From an uncultured Oscillospiraceae bacterium (lineage in GTDB: Bacteria; Bacillota; Clostridia; Oscillospirales; Oscillospiraceae), in NCBI GenBank assembly GCA_947625965.1, contig CANQQO010000014.1:1-37874 (forward strand): DNA of 37,874 nucleotides. Direction: 5' to 3'. The notes below the pieces were generated by a model, which saw only the letters and a list, made by a program, of their open reading frames with translations, was not told the origin of the DNA and did not search any database. The number at the start of each line of letters is the position of its first letter. Positions within the stretch are counted from its first letter, which is position 1. Both the position numbers and the translations under genes were made by a program. Positions 1-8,369 of this stretch are shown here, one piece after another.

Positions 1-2382
1 GCCCTCTGCGTGGCCTTCGACCTCCACGGCCCCACCTTCCGCCACCTGAAATACGACGGCTACAAGGCCACCCGCCACAAGATGCCCGAGGAGCTGGCCC
101 AGCAGATGCCCATTATGAAGCAGGTCCTCGCCGCCATGAACATTCCCATCTACGAGTGCGAGGGCTGGGAAGCCGACGACATCATCGGCACCGTCGGCCG
201 CGTCTGCGGCCAGGAGGACTGGGACTGCGTCATCGTCACTGGCGACCGGGACTCCCTGCAGCTCATCGACGACCATGTCAATGTCAAGCTGGTGATCTCC
301 CGTCCAGGCCAGACCAGCGCCACCCTCTACGACCGGGCCCTGTTCGAGGCGGAGTACGGCTTTCCGCCCAAGACCCTCATCGATTTGAAGGCCCTGATGG
401 GGGACTCCTCGGACAACATCCCCGGCGTGGCCGGGGTGGGGCAGAAGACCGCCTCGGACCTTCTTCACAAATTCGGCTCCCTGGACGGGGTGTATGAGCA
501 CTTAGACGACCCCTCCATCCGGCCCAAGCTCCGGGAAAAGCTGGAGGCGGGGCGGGAGATGGCATACCTGTCCTACGACCTGGCCACCATCCGCCCCGAG
601 GCCCCCATCCAATTCACCCCCCTGGACGCGGTGATCCAGCCCCCCAACCGGCTGGCGCTGTACAAGCTCTTCACCCGCTTGGAATTTATCCGCCTCATCG
701 ACCGCTACGGCCTCCGGGGCGCGGAGCAGGAGGCGGAGCCCGCCCCCGACGACCAGCCGGACCTGCCCCATCGGGATGCGCCGCCGGAGCCAGGAACTCC
801 CTGCGCCGTCTACCTGGCCCCCGACGGTTCTCTGGGCCTTGCCTGGGAGACAGGCGTCTGCGTTTTGACGCCTATGGAGGTCTCCGCCGCCGCGCCGGTC
901 TTGGCCTTTCCCGCCGCCCACATCACCCATATGCTCAAGGAGACCCTCCACCACCTGGACCGCCTGGGCCTGACCCTGGGCGGCTGGGAGTTCGACACCG
1001 CCCTGGCGGCCTACGATCTGAATCCCACCCAGTCGGACTATCCCGTGTCCAAGCTGGCGGCCAATTTCCTGGGCCGCACCGTAGAGGACGGGGACGCCGC
1101 CGCCTGCGCCCAGGCCGTCTACCGCCTCCGCCCCCTTTTGGAGCGGGCTCTGGCGGACAAGGGCATGGCGGACCTCTACCGGACCATCGAGCTGCCCCTG
1201 GCCCCCGTCCTGTACCGCATGGAGCGTGCCGGTGTGGCCATCGATCGGGAGCAGCTTGAGCAATTCGGGGATATGCTCGCCCAGCGGATCGCGGACTGCG
1301 AGAAGCAGATCTATTCTTACTCCGGGGAGGTCTTCAACATCAACTCCCCCAAGCAGCTTGGGGACATTCTCTTTGAAAAGCTGGGCCTCCCCTCGGGGAA
1401 AAAGACCCGCCGGGGCTACTCCACCAATGTGGAGGTCCTGGAAAAGCTGAAGCTGATCCATCCCATTGTCCCCGCCATCATGGATTATCGGGTCTTGACC
1501 AAGCTGAAATCCACCTACGCCGACGGCCTTCTGAAGGGCATCGGCCCCGACGGACGGGTCCACACCACCTTCCAAAATCTGGTGACGGCCACGGGCCGCC
1601 TGTCCTCCACGGACCCGAACCTACAGAACATCCCGGTCCGGACGGAGCTGGGCGCGGAGATCCGAAAGATGTTCGTGCCCAAGCCCGGCTGCCTCCTGGT
1701 GGACGCGGATTACAGCCAGATCGAGCTGCGGGTCCTGGCCCACATTGCCGGGGACGAGAATATGCGCGACGCTTTCCAGAGCGGCATGGACATCCACACC
1801 GCCACCGCCGCCCAGGTCTTCGGCACCGCCCCGGAGGAGGTGACGCCCCTCCAGCGGCGTCACGCCAAGGCGGTGAATTTCGGCATCGTCTACGGCATCT
1901 CCGAGTTTTCCCTGGCGGAGGATATTGGCGTCAGCCGCTACGAGGCCCGGCGGTATATCGACAATTACCTGGCCAATTACCACGGCGTCCGGGACTATAT
2001 GAAAAAGGTGGTCGCCGATGCCCGGGAAAAGGGCTACACCCAGACCCTCTATGGCCGCCGCCGGGAGATCCCGGAGCTGAAAAGCAGCAATTACAACGTT
2101 CGCCAGGGCGCGGAACGGATCGCCCTGAACACCCCCATCCAAGGCACGGCGGCGGACCTGATCAAGCTGGCCATGCTCCGGGTGGACCAGGCCCTTTCCG
2201 ACCGTTTCCCCCAGGCCCGGCTTCTGCTGCAGGTCCACGACGAGCTGATCGTGGAGTGCCCGGAGGAGCTGGCGCCCCAGGTGGCCGCCCTGGTCAGCCA
2301 GGAGATGGAGAAGGTGGCCGACCTCTCCGTCCCCCTGGTGGCCGAGGCCAAGTGGGGTAAGAGCTGGTATGAGGCGAAATGA
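1..2382 (+). CDS. polA: DNA polymerase I, 5'-truncated by the window edge
   Basis: DNA polymerase I fills gaps during repair and Okazaki fragment maturation. The frame is open from base 1, so the true start and about 50 N-terminal residues lie outside the window; the GTG at 10 is internal. The N-terminal part is a 5' nuclease domain (GWEADDIIG, GDRDSLQLI, LMGDSSDNIPGVAGVG, including the helix-hairpin-helix). The C-terminal polymerase domain is complete: motif A DYSQIELRVLAHIAGD, motif B RRHAKAVNFGIVYG, motif C QVHDELIVE. The middle 3'-5' exonuclease-like domain lacks the DxE metal-binding motif, so proofreading is probably absent, as in Bacillus Pol I. The stop overlaps rimI by 4 nt, suggesting an operon with rimI and tsaD. 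Confidence 0.97.
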   Translation, partial: ALCVAFDLHGPTFRHLKYDGYKATRHKMPEELAQQMPIMKQVLAAMNIPIYECEGWEADDIIGTVGRVCGQEDWDCVIVTGDRDSLQLIDDHVNVKLVISRPGQTSATLYDRALFEAEYGFPPKTLIDLKALMGDSSDNIPGVAGVGQKTASDLLHKFGSLDGVYEHLDDPSIRPKLREKLEAGREMAYLSYDLATIRPEAPIQFTPLDAVIQPPNRLALYKLFTRLEFIRLIDRYGLRGAEQEAEPAPDDQPDLPHRDAPPEPGTPCAVYLAPDGSLGLAWETGVCVLTPMEVSAAAPVLAFPAAHITHMLKETLHHLDRLGLTLGGWEFDTALAAYDLNPTQSDYPVSKLAANFLGRTVEDGDAAACAQAVYRLRPLLERALADKGMADLYRTIELPLAPVLYRMERAGVAIDREQLEQFGDMLAQRIADCEKQIYSYSGEVFNINSPKQLGDILFEKLGLPSGKKTRRGYSTNVEVLEKLKLIHPIVPAIMDYRVLTKLKSTYADGLLKGIGPDGRVHTTFQNLVTATGRLSSTDPNLQNIPVRTELGAEIRKMFVPKPGCLLVDADYSQIELRVLAHIAGDENMRDAFQSGMDIHTATAAQVFGTAPEEVTPLQRRHAKAVNFGIVYGISEFSLAEDIGVSRYEARRYIDNYLANYHGVRDYMKKVVADAREKGYTQTLYGRRREIPELKSSNYNVRQGAERIALNTPIQGTAADLIKLAMLRVDQALSDRFPQARLLLQVHDELIVECPEELAPQVAALVSQEMEKVADLSVPLVAEAKWGKSWYEAK

Positions 2383-2822
2383 TGGAGATCACGCCTCTTT
2401 CACCGACTTGGATCCCCCAGGCCGCCGCCCTGGACAGGGAATGTTTTTCCCTCCCATGGAGCGAAAACGCCCTCCGTTCCGAGCTCTCCAACGAAAACGC
2501 CCTCTGGCTGGCGGCGGTGGAGGGGGAGAGCCTCCTGGGCTATGTGGGCGCCCAGATTTCCTTTGAGGACGCGGACATGATGAATCTGGCCGTGACCCCG
2601 GCCCGCCGCCGCCAGGGGGTGGCCGCCGCCCTGGTCCTGGCGCTGGAAGAGGCCCTTGCCGCCCGGGGCGTGACGACCCTGACCCTGGAGGTCCGGGCCT
2701 CCAACGCCCCCGCCCAGGCCCTCTACCAGAAATTGGGCTACTCCCAAATCGCCCGCCGTCCCGGTTACTATCTGCGGCCCCGGGAGGACGCCCTGCTATA
2801 CCGAAAGGAGCTTGTTCCTTGA
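2379..2822 (+). CDS. rimI: Ribosomal protein alanine N-acetyltransferase RimI (GNAT)
   Basis: A 147-residue GNAT acetyltransferase that by family knowledge acetylates the N-terminal alanine of ribosomal protein S18 or similar targets. The acetyl-CoA loop is visible as RRRQGVAAALV, followed by the NAPAQALYQKLGY block typical of RimI. The start ATG at 2379 overlaps the polA stop (ATGA); an ATG three bases later is an equally possible start. Its stop overlaps the tsaD start by 4 nt. Proximity to tsaD is a classic pairing in bacteria. tsaB, often part of this cluster, is not seen here and may lie elsewhere. Confidence 0.9.
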   Translation: MMEITPLSPTWIPQAAALDRECFSLPWSENALRSELSNENALWLAAVEGESLLGYVGAQISFEDADMMNLAVTPARRRQGVAAALVLALEEALAARGVTTLTLEVRASNAPAQALYQKLGYSQIARRPGYYLRPREDALLYRKELVP

Positions 2823-3835
2823 ATATTCTCTCCATTGAGTCCTCCTGCGATGAGACGGCGGTGGCCCTGGTGGCCGACGGCCGCCGGGTCCTGACGGATC
2901 AGATCGCCTCCCAGGTGCCCCTTCATCGGATCTACGGGGGCGTGGTGCCGGAGATTGCCTCCCGGAAGCACATGGAGGTGATCTACGCCCTGGCGGATCA
3001 GGCCCTCCTGGCCTCCGGCCTGGCCCGGTCCCAGATCGACGCCGTGGCGGTCACCTACGCCCCCGGCCTCATTGGCGCGGTACTGGTGGGGGTGAACTTT
3101 GCCAAGGCCGCCGCTCTGGCGCTGGGCAAGCCCCTGATCCCCGTCCACCACATCCGGGGCCATATCGCCGCGAACTATCTGGCCTACCCGGACCTGACGC
3201 CGCCCTTCTTGTGCCTGGTGGTCTCCGGGGGACACACGATGTTTGTGGATGTGGAGGACTATACGAAAATGACCATCCTGGGCGCCACCCTGGATGATGC
3301 GGCGGGGGAGTCCTTCGACAAGGTGGCCCGGGTCCTGGGGATGCCCTATCCCGGCGGCGCGGCCCTGGACGCCGCCGCCAGGAGCGGGGACCCGTCCAAA
3401 TACGTCCTGCCCCGTCCCAAACCCGGGGAGAATCCCCTGGACATGAGCTTCTCCGGCTTGAAGACCGCCGCTCTGAACCTGATCCACCACGCGGAGCAGG
3501 TGGGGGAGACCCTGGACGTCCCCAGCCTCTGCGCCGCCTTTTCCCAGGCCGTTTCCGACATTTTGGACACCCGGGTCCGCCTGGCCCTGACCCGGACGGG
3601 CCGGAAAAAGCTGGCGGCGGCGGGGGGAGTGGCCGCCAACTCGGTGATCCGCGCCGCCCTGACCCGGACGGCGGAGGAGCTGGGGACGGACCTGTACCTG
3701 CCGCCTTTGAAGCTGTGCGGGGACAACGCCGCCATGATCGGCGCCCAGGGCTATTATGAGTTTTTGGCCGGAAACCTGGCGGATATGACCCTGAACGCCT
3801 ACGCTACCCGGTCGATCCTGGGCGAACGGCTTTAG
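2819..3835 (+). CDS. tsaD: tRNA N6-threonylcarbamoyladenosine synthase subunit TsaD
   Basis: TsaD transfers the threonylcarbamoyl group to A37 of ANN-decoding tRNAs together with TsaB and TsaE. The 338-residue length is normal. It has the ASKHA N-terminus (SIESSCDETAVAL), the metal-binding HHIRGH motif with H111 and H115, the glycine-rich VVSGGHT, and the later SFSGLKTA and GGVAANS segments. The start is a TTG at 2819 that overlaps the rimI stop by 4 nt, so translation is probably coupled. It is the last gene of the polA-rimI-tsaD run; about 260 bases of non-coding DNA follow before the next promoter. Confidence 0.96.
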   Translation: MNILSIESSCDETAVALVADGRRVLTDQIASQVPLHRIYGGVVPEIASRKHMEVIYALADQALLASGLARSQIDAVAVTYAPGLIGAVLVGVNFAKAAALALGKPLIPVHHIRGHIAANYLAYPDLTPPFLCLVVSGGHTMFVDVEDYTKMTILGATLDDAAGESFDKVARVLGMPYPGGAALDAAARSGDPSKYVLPRPKPGENPLDMSFSGLKTAALNLIHHAEQVGETLDVPSLCAAFSQAVSDILDTRVRLALTRTGRKKLAAAGGVAANSVIRAALTRTAEELGTDLYLPPLKLCGDNAAMIGAQGYYEFLAGNLADMTLNAYATRSILGERL

Positions 3836-4094
3836 AAGCGGGGGAAACTGGGAATATGCAGGCAAATCGGTTTCCGCACTGTTATGGAAACCTGCCATTC
3901 CCCGAAAAATCGAGGAAAATAGTTGCCTTTTCCCGGCTTCCGTCCGCCCCCGGCCAATTTCGACAAATTTTTTACTTCCCGGAGCCTGTGGAAATGTCTG
4001 TGGAATCTGTGAATAACCAAATGAATATTCCTGTTTTTTCCCCGTTATGGAAACCATCTTCTGTAAACAGCTTCCCATTTCCCCAAATTTACCC
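3836..4094. other. Intergenic region between tsaD and the ABC exporter leader
   Basis: No convincing gene. A 7-bp inverted repeat (GGTTTCC at 3869-3875 with GGAAACC at 3886-3892) lies just after tsaD but has no T-run, so it is a weak terminator candidate. The 12-mer GTTATGGAAACC occurs twice (3881-3892 and 4044-4055). An 80-codon frame at 3856-4098 has no ribosome binding site and no recognisable domain, so it is not called. The stretch is visibly AT-richer than its neighbours. Confidence 0.6.
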
Positions 4095-4123
4095 TTGACA
4101 AATCCCACCTTACGTGCTAAAGT
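4095..4123 (+). promoter_or_regulatory. SigA-type promoter of the ABC exporter leader
   Basis: A perfect -35 TTGACA (4095-4100), a 17-nt spacer, and -10 TAAAGT (4118-4123) preceded by TGC, giving an extended -10. The transcript should begin near 4130 and carry a leader of about 250 nt before the exporter gene. Confidence 0.8.
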
Positions 4124-4154
4124 ATGCCTAGAATTTTGAAAGGAGGTGAGTCCC

Positions 4155-4244
4155 GTGCTGAAATTTAACGGTTTGCTGTTCTGTGCCCTATCTGTCAGGG
4201 GAGTACTATGCCCGGAACTCGCTTCCTTCCATTCCGCACGGTAG
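4155..4244 (+). CDS. 29-codon leader peptide upstream of the ABC exporter
   Basis: A short ORF with a GTG start at 4155, preceded by a near-perfect Shine-Dalgarno (AAAGGAGGTGA, 4139-4149, spacing 8). It encodes 29 residues beginning MLKFNGLLFCALSV and ending at TAG 4242-4244. Such a strong ribosome binding site on so short a frame, located between a promoter and a terminator hairpin, indicates a regulatory leader peptide. Codons 19-23 overlap the segment (4210-4222) that can pair with the terminator arms. Ribosome position should therefore decide between termination and read-through. By analogy (not homology) it resembles bmrB ahead of bmrCD in Bacillus subtilis. The peptide's own sequence is not recognised. 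Confidence 0.72.
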   Translation: MLKFNGLLFCALSVRGVLCPELASFHSAR

Positions 4245-4290
4245 AGAAAACCGCGTGGTCTGTTTTTGCGGCGCGAGCTTCGGCTCGGGC
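4210..4290 (+). promoter_or_regulatory. Antiterminator pairing alternative to the leader terminator
   Basis: GCCCG (4210-4214) can pair with CGGGC (4286-4290), and GAACTCGC (4215-4222) with GCGAGCTTC (4273-4281, one bulged C). This makes about 13 base pairs that use both arms of the terminator hairpin, so the two structures exclude each other. The 5' half of the antiterminator lies inside the leader ORF. A translating ribosome would mask it, and a ribosome stalled early would expose it. Confidence 0.65.
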
Positions 4291-4299
4291 CGCTTTTTT
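4268..4299 (+). terminator. Intrinsic terminator acting as an attenuator
   Basis: An 11-bp stem with a single G-G mismatch (4268-4278 with 4283-4293), closed by a C(UUCG)G tetraloop and followed at once by six T (4294-4299). It begins 24 nt after the leader peptide stop and 79 nt before the exporter start, so it must be read through for the operon to be expressed. Confidence 0.88.
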
Positions 4300-4377
4300 G
4301 CGCCCATTTTGAGGCAGCCCGAACGATTCTCCACAAACGGCGCTTTTGATAGATTCAATAAGGATGGTTACTTACTT

Positions 4378-6096
4378 ATGAAAGCGATGCTTGGGCTTTT
4401 GAAGCCCTATTCCAAAATATTGATCCTTTCCTCCCTGGCGGTGGCGGTGTCCGGCCTGTGCGACCTGCTGCTGCCCACGGTGATGAGCGACCTGCTCAAC
4501 AACGGCGTCTACGCCGAAGATTTTTCCCACATCCTCTCCGGCTGCGCCTGGATGGCCCTCATCACCTGCGCCGGCCTGGGCTGCCAGGTCCTTGGGAACT
4601 GGCTGTCCACACGGGTGGCGGCAAACTACTGCGCAGACCTGCGCCGGGAGGTGTTCCGGCGGGTCAATCAGATGGACTTTGAGACCTTTGGCTCCATGGG
4701 CGCGGCTCCGCTGGTCACCCGGGCCACCCGGGATGTGCAGACCGTCTCCTGGCTTGCGGTGTCCTTGTCCGACACGATCATCACCATTCCCGTGCTGTTC
4801 TTCGGCGGCGTGGGCCTGACCATGGCGAAGGATTTTCTGCTGGCTCTGACCATGCTTGCCTTCCTGCCCGGAATTTTCCTGCTGGTGGCCCTGATCGGAA
4901 GGAAGATCCGCCCCCTCTGGGAGGAGAGCGACAGCAGCGTGGACAGGCAGAACGAGCTGATCCGCCAGCGCCTCCGGGGTATTCGGGTGATCCGGGCCTT
5001 CCAGCGGGAGGATTCCGAGCATGAAAAGATCTCCGAGGCCACCCACACCATGTCCCGGGCCATGATCTCCGCCAACAACGCGGAGTCCTTCATCGCCCCG
5101 GTGACCACCTTCCTGCTCAACGCGGCGGCGGTACTGGTCGTCTACTTCGGCGTCTTCCGGGTGGAGGCCGGCACGGGCCTGACGGGCCCGGACCTCTTCG
5201 CCGTGGTGCAGTACATCGCCCTGACCAGCGGCAGCGTCATCACTGGGGCTTTCACTATTATTGAAATGCCCCACACCCGGGTGGCGGCGAAGCGGATTGG
5301 TCAGGTCCTCAACGCGCCGGTCCCCGCCGAGCCAGCTCCCCCGGAGGAGGTCCGTCTGGACGGGGAAGTGACGCTGGACCACGTCACCTTTACCTATCCC
5401 GGCGGCGCGGCCCCGGCCCTGGAGGACATCACCCTCGACCTCCCCGCCGGCAAAAAGGCCGCCGTCATCGGCGGCACCGGCTCCGGCAAGACCACTCTTG
5501 TCCGGCTACTCTTGGGGTTCTATCCCGCCGGCTCCGGCGTCATCACTTTGGGCGGCAGGGACATTTCCACCCTGAACCGCCGGACCCTCCGGGATCAACT
5601 GAGTCCCGTGCTCCAAAGCGCCGCCCTCTACTCCGGCACGCTCCGGGAAAACCTCCTCATGGGCAGGCCCGACGCCACCGACGAGGAGATCTGGTCCGCC
5701 CTGGAGGACGCCCAGGCCGCCGACTTTGTCCGCGCCCTTCCCGAGGGTCTGGACCACCCGGTCAAGCAGTCCGGCAAAAATCTCTCCGGCGGCCAGAAAC
5801 AGCGCCTCTGCATTGCCCGGGCTCTGCTGAAGGACGCGCCCGTGTTCCTCTTTGACGACAGCTTTTCCGCCCTGGACTTCCTGACGGAGGCCCGCCTCCG
5901 CTCTGCCCTGGCCAGGCGCCTGGCGGGCAGGACCCAGATCATCATTACCCAGCGGGTCTCCACCGCCTCCCACTGTGACCGGGTCTTCGTTCTGGACGGC
6001 GGCCGCCTGGCGGGAGCCGGGACCCACGAGGAGCTTCTCAGGACCTGCCCAGTGTACCGGGAGATCTGCGCCTCCCAGAAAGGAGGGAACGTCTGA
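4378..6096 (+). CDS. ABC exporter half-transporter, degenerate ATPase site subunit
   Basis: A 572-residue fused membrane/ATPase half-transporter of the multidrug/lipid exporter type. The N-terminal half carries the six-helix exporter domain, starting MKAMLGLLKPYSKIL. The nucleotide-binding domain has Walker A GGTGSGKTT (about residue 365), signature LSGGQKQRL, and Walker B VFLFDDS. There the catalytic Glu is Asp, and the H-loop His is Gln (IITQRVST). These substitutions mark the degenerate site of heterodimeric exporters such as TM287/288 and BmrCD. The frame is open back to 4183, but that stretch is the leader and attenuator. The ATG at 4378 gives the family-like N-terminus, with AAGGA 13 nt upstream as a weak ribosome binding site. 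The stop overlaps the next gene by 1 nt. Confidence 0.92.
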   Translation: MKAMLGLLKPYSKILILSSLAVAVSGLCDLLLPTVMSDLLNNGVYAEDFSHILSGCAWMALITCAGLGCQVLGNWLSTRVAANYCADLRREVFRRVNQMDFETFGSMGAAPLVTRATRDVQTVSWLAVSLSDTIITIPVLFFGGVGLTMAKDFLLALTMLAFLPGIFLLVALIGRKIRPLWEESDSSVDRQNELIRQRLRGIRVIRAFQREDSEHEKISEATHTMSRAMISANNAESFIAPVTTFLLNAAAVLVVYFGVFRVEAGTGLTGPDLFAVVQYIALTSGSVITGAFTIIEMPHTRVAAKRIGQVLNAPVPAEPAPPEEVRLDGEVTLDHVTFTYPGGAAPALEDITLDLPAGKKAAVIGGTGSGKTTLVRLLLGFYPAGSGVITLGGRDISTLNRRTLRDQLSPVLQSAALYSGTLRENLLMGRPDATDEEIWSALEDAQAADFVRALPEGLDHPVKQSGKNLSGGQKQRLCIARALLKDAPVFLFDDSFSALDFLTEARLRSALARRLAGRTQIIITQRVSTASHCDRVFVLDGGRLAGAGTHEELLRTCPVYREICASQKGGNV

Positions 6097-7850
6097 TGAA
6101 AAAGGAAGATCGGTCCATTCTCCTTCGCCTGACGAAGGAGGCCGCCCCCATCGCCTGGGGCCTGCTTCTGGCGGCGGGGCTGAACATCGCCTCGGTGCTC
6201 TGCGCCGTGGCGGCCCCGGCCCTGCTGGGGGAGGTGATCCAGCGGATCTGCGACAGCGCTGTCGAAGGGACTCTGGCGTCCCTATCCGCCGCGCTGCCCC
6301 CCGCCCTGGGGCTGCTGCTGGTCCTGTACCTGGCGGACCAGGCCCTGGGCTATGCCAGCAGGATCCTGATGAACCGGCTGGTCACCAGCCGATTCACCTG
6401 CGGCTTCCGCATCCGCATTTCCGACAAGCTCCGCCGTCTGCCCGTCCGCTATCTGGACCAGACCCCGGTGGGGGAGGTCCTGAGCCGCATGACCGGCGAC
6501 GTGGGGGACATGGGCAGCTACCTCCACCAGGTCTTTGACGGCCTGGTGATGGGCGCTTTCCAACTGACGGTGGTTGCGGCGGCCATGTTCCGGGAGAACT
6601 GGCTCCTGGCCTGCTTTGTGGTGGTGCTGACGCCGGTGTCCCTGTGGATCTCTACCAAGGTCAGCGCTGTGTGTACCCGGAATTTTGATCGTATGTTCGA
6701 GTCCTCCGAGAACCTCACCGCCGTCACCGAGGAGGCGTTCTCCAATTACGAGACGGCCCGTGCCTACGGTCTGGAGACCTTCACCCAGGAAAAGCATGAG
6801 AAGGAAAACGCCGCCCTGGCGGACCGGACCTTCCGCGCCCACTTCACCTCCGGCCTGGTGCCGCCGGTGGTCCGCCTGACCAACGCCGTCGCCTATATCC
6901 TCATCAACCTCCTGGGCGGCTGGCTCATCCTGACCCATGGCCTGGGGGTGGGCGCGGTGGTGACTGTGATCCTCTACGCCCGGCAGTTTGCCTCCCCTCT
7001 GGAAATGCTGGCCGACGACATCAGCTATCTGCACTGGGTCGTTGCCGCCGCCCGGCGGGTCTTTGCCTTCCTGGATATGGACGAGGAGCCGGTCCAGAAG
7101 GGCGTCCTGCCGGCGGCCACCCGGGGAGAGGTGGTCTTCCAGGACGTGTCCTTCGCCTACGAAAAGGACCGTCCCATCCTGCAAAACGTCACTTTTCGCG
7201 CCGAACCCGGCCAGAAGATCGCCATTGTGGGCCCTACCGGCGGCGGCAAGACCACCCTGGTCAATCTGCTCATGCGCTTTTACGACCCGGATGCCGGAAC
7301 CATCACCCTGGACGGCCAAAACACCGCCGAGATCGAGCGGGAGGCGGTCCGCTCCCGCGTTGCCATGGTCCTGCAGGACACCTGGCTTTTCCCGGGGACC
7401 CTCCGGGAGAATGTGGCCTACGGCCGCCCGGATGCCACGGGGGAGGAGGTGGAGGCTGCCTGCCGCCGCGCCTACTGCCACAGCTTCATCCGCGCCATGC
7501 CCCAGGGCTACGACACCCCCATCCGGGAGGACTCGTCCAACCTCTCCGGCGGTCAGAAGCAGCTTCTCACCATTGCCCGGGCCCTCCTGGCGGACCGGCC
7601 CCTGCTGATCCTGGACGAGGCCACCTCAAATGTGGACACCCGGACCGAAGTCCTGATCCAGAAGGCCATGGGCAACCTGATGCGGGGCCGGACCTGCTTT
7701 CTCATCGCCCACCGTCTCAGCACCATCGTGGACGCGGACAGGATCCTGGTCATCGACCACGGAAAATTGCTGGAGCAGGGGACCCATGAGGAACTTCTGG
7801 CCCGAAACGGCTTCTACGCCAAGCTCTACAACAGTCAGTATGAGGAATAA
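6096..7850 (+). CDS. ABC exporter half-transporter, catalytic subunit
   Basis: A 584-residue half-transporter that should pair with the product of the preceding gene. A six-helix exporter domain is followed by an ATPase domain with canonical motifs: Walker A GPTGGGKTTL, signature LSGGQKQLL, Walker B LLILDEATS with the catalytic Glu, and H-loop FLIAHRLST. It therefore supplies the intact catalytic residues missing from its partner. The ATG at 6096 overlaps the upstream stop (TGATG) and has an AGGAGGG ribosome binding site, so the two subunits are translationally coupled. The substrate cannot be read from sequence; heterodimers of this type export drugs, peptides or lipids. Confidence 0.93.
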   Translation: MKKEDRSILLRLTKEAAPIAWGLLLAAGLNIASVLCAVAAPALLGEVIQRICDSAVEGTLASLSAALPPALGLLLVLYLADQALGYASRILMNRLVTSRFTCGFRIRISDKLRRLPVRYLDQTPVGEVLSRMTGDVGDMGSYLHQVFDGLVMGAFQLTVVAAAMFRENWLLACFVVVLTPVSLWISTKVSAVCTRNFDRMFESSENLTAVTEEAFSNYETARAYGLETFTQEKHEKENAALADRTFRAHFTSGLVPPVVRLTNAVAYILINLLGGWLILTHGLGVGAVVTVILYARQFASPLEMLADDISYLHWVVAAARRVFAFLDMDEEPVQKGVLPAATRGEVVFQDVSFAYEKDRPILQNVTFRAEPGQKIAIVGPTGGGKTTLVNLLMRFYDPDAGTITLDGQNTAEIEREAVRSRVAMVLQDTWLFPGTLRENVAYGRPDATGEEVEAACRRAYCHSFIRAMPQGYDTPIREDSSNLSGGQKQLLTIARALLADRPLLILDEATSNVDTRTEVLIQKAMGNLMRGRTCFLIAHRLSTIVDADRILVIDHGKLLEQGTHEELLARNGFYAKLYNSQYEE

Positions 7851-7853
7851 AGG

Positions 7854-8369
7854 ATGTTCATTATCTGCACCCGTCTTTCCCAGATCCATTTCCGCGCCCT
7901 GATGGAGGTCTACCGGGAGGGCAACCAGGAAAACGCCGCCGACCTTTACCCCGGTCTTCCGGAAAATCAGGGGATCCTGGAGGCGGAGTCTGATTTTTAC
8001 GACTTCCTGCGCCGGGACTTTTTCCGCCGCCCCAACGCCGTCTATGCCCTCTGGGAGGAGGCGGGGACCTACGCCGCCGCTCTCCGCCTGTCTCCCTACC
8101 GGGATGGTCTGCTGCTGGAGGCCCTGGAAACGGCCCCGGAGAAGCGGGGCCGGGGCTGCGCGAAAGCCCTGGTCGCCGCGGCGGCCGCCTGGGCGGGGGA
8201 GCAAGGATGGCAAAAGCTCTACTCCCACGTTGCCAAGGGCAACGCCCCCTCCCTGGCGGTCCACCGGGCCTGCGGCTTTCAGATCCTCCAGGACGTCGCC
8301 GTCTATGCCGACGGCACGGTCATGACCAATTGCTATACCTTACGGAAACTGCTGGGAGGCGGACTATGA
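7854..8369 (+). CDS. GNAT family N-acetyltransferase
   Basis: A 171-residue GNAT protein. The acetyl-CoA binding motif appears as EKRGRGCAKALVAAAAAW, followed by the NAPSLAVHRACGF block typical of the fold. It starts three bases after the ABC gene stop, with a GAGG ribosome binding site inside the end of that gene, and overlaps the next gene by 4 nt (ATGA). It should thus be in the attenuator-controlled operon. The substrate is unknown: small-molecule (drug) or protein acetylation are both possible. Confidence 0.85.
   Translation: MFIICTRLSQIHFRALMEVYREGNQENAADLYPGLPENQGILEAESDFYDFLRRDFFRRPNAVYALWEEAGTYAAALRLSPYRDGLLLEALETAPEKRGRGCAKALVAAAAAWAGEQGWQKLYSHVAKGNAPSLAVHRACGFQILQDVAVYADGTVMTNCYTLRKLLGGGL

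Noticed and set aside
3987-4016. Three DnaA-box-like 9-mers (TGTGGAAAT, TGTGGAATC, TGTGAATAA)
   Set aside because: Only one is within a single mismatch of TGTGGATAA, and no origin genes or AT-rich unwinding region are nearby; likely chance in AT-rich intergenic DNA.
3856-4098. 80-codon ORF downstream of tsaD
   Set aside because: No ribosome binding site, no domain, and it spans the -35 of the next promoter.
2768-4336. 522-codon minus-strand ORF opposite tsaD and the leader region
   Set aside because: Antisense to tsaD and the attenuator; no domain and no plausible start signal.
4183-4377. In-frame N-terminal extension of the first ABC gene
   Set aside because: It runs through the leader peptide region and the attenuator hairpin, and the exporter family N-terminus begins at 4378.
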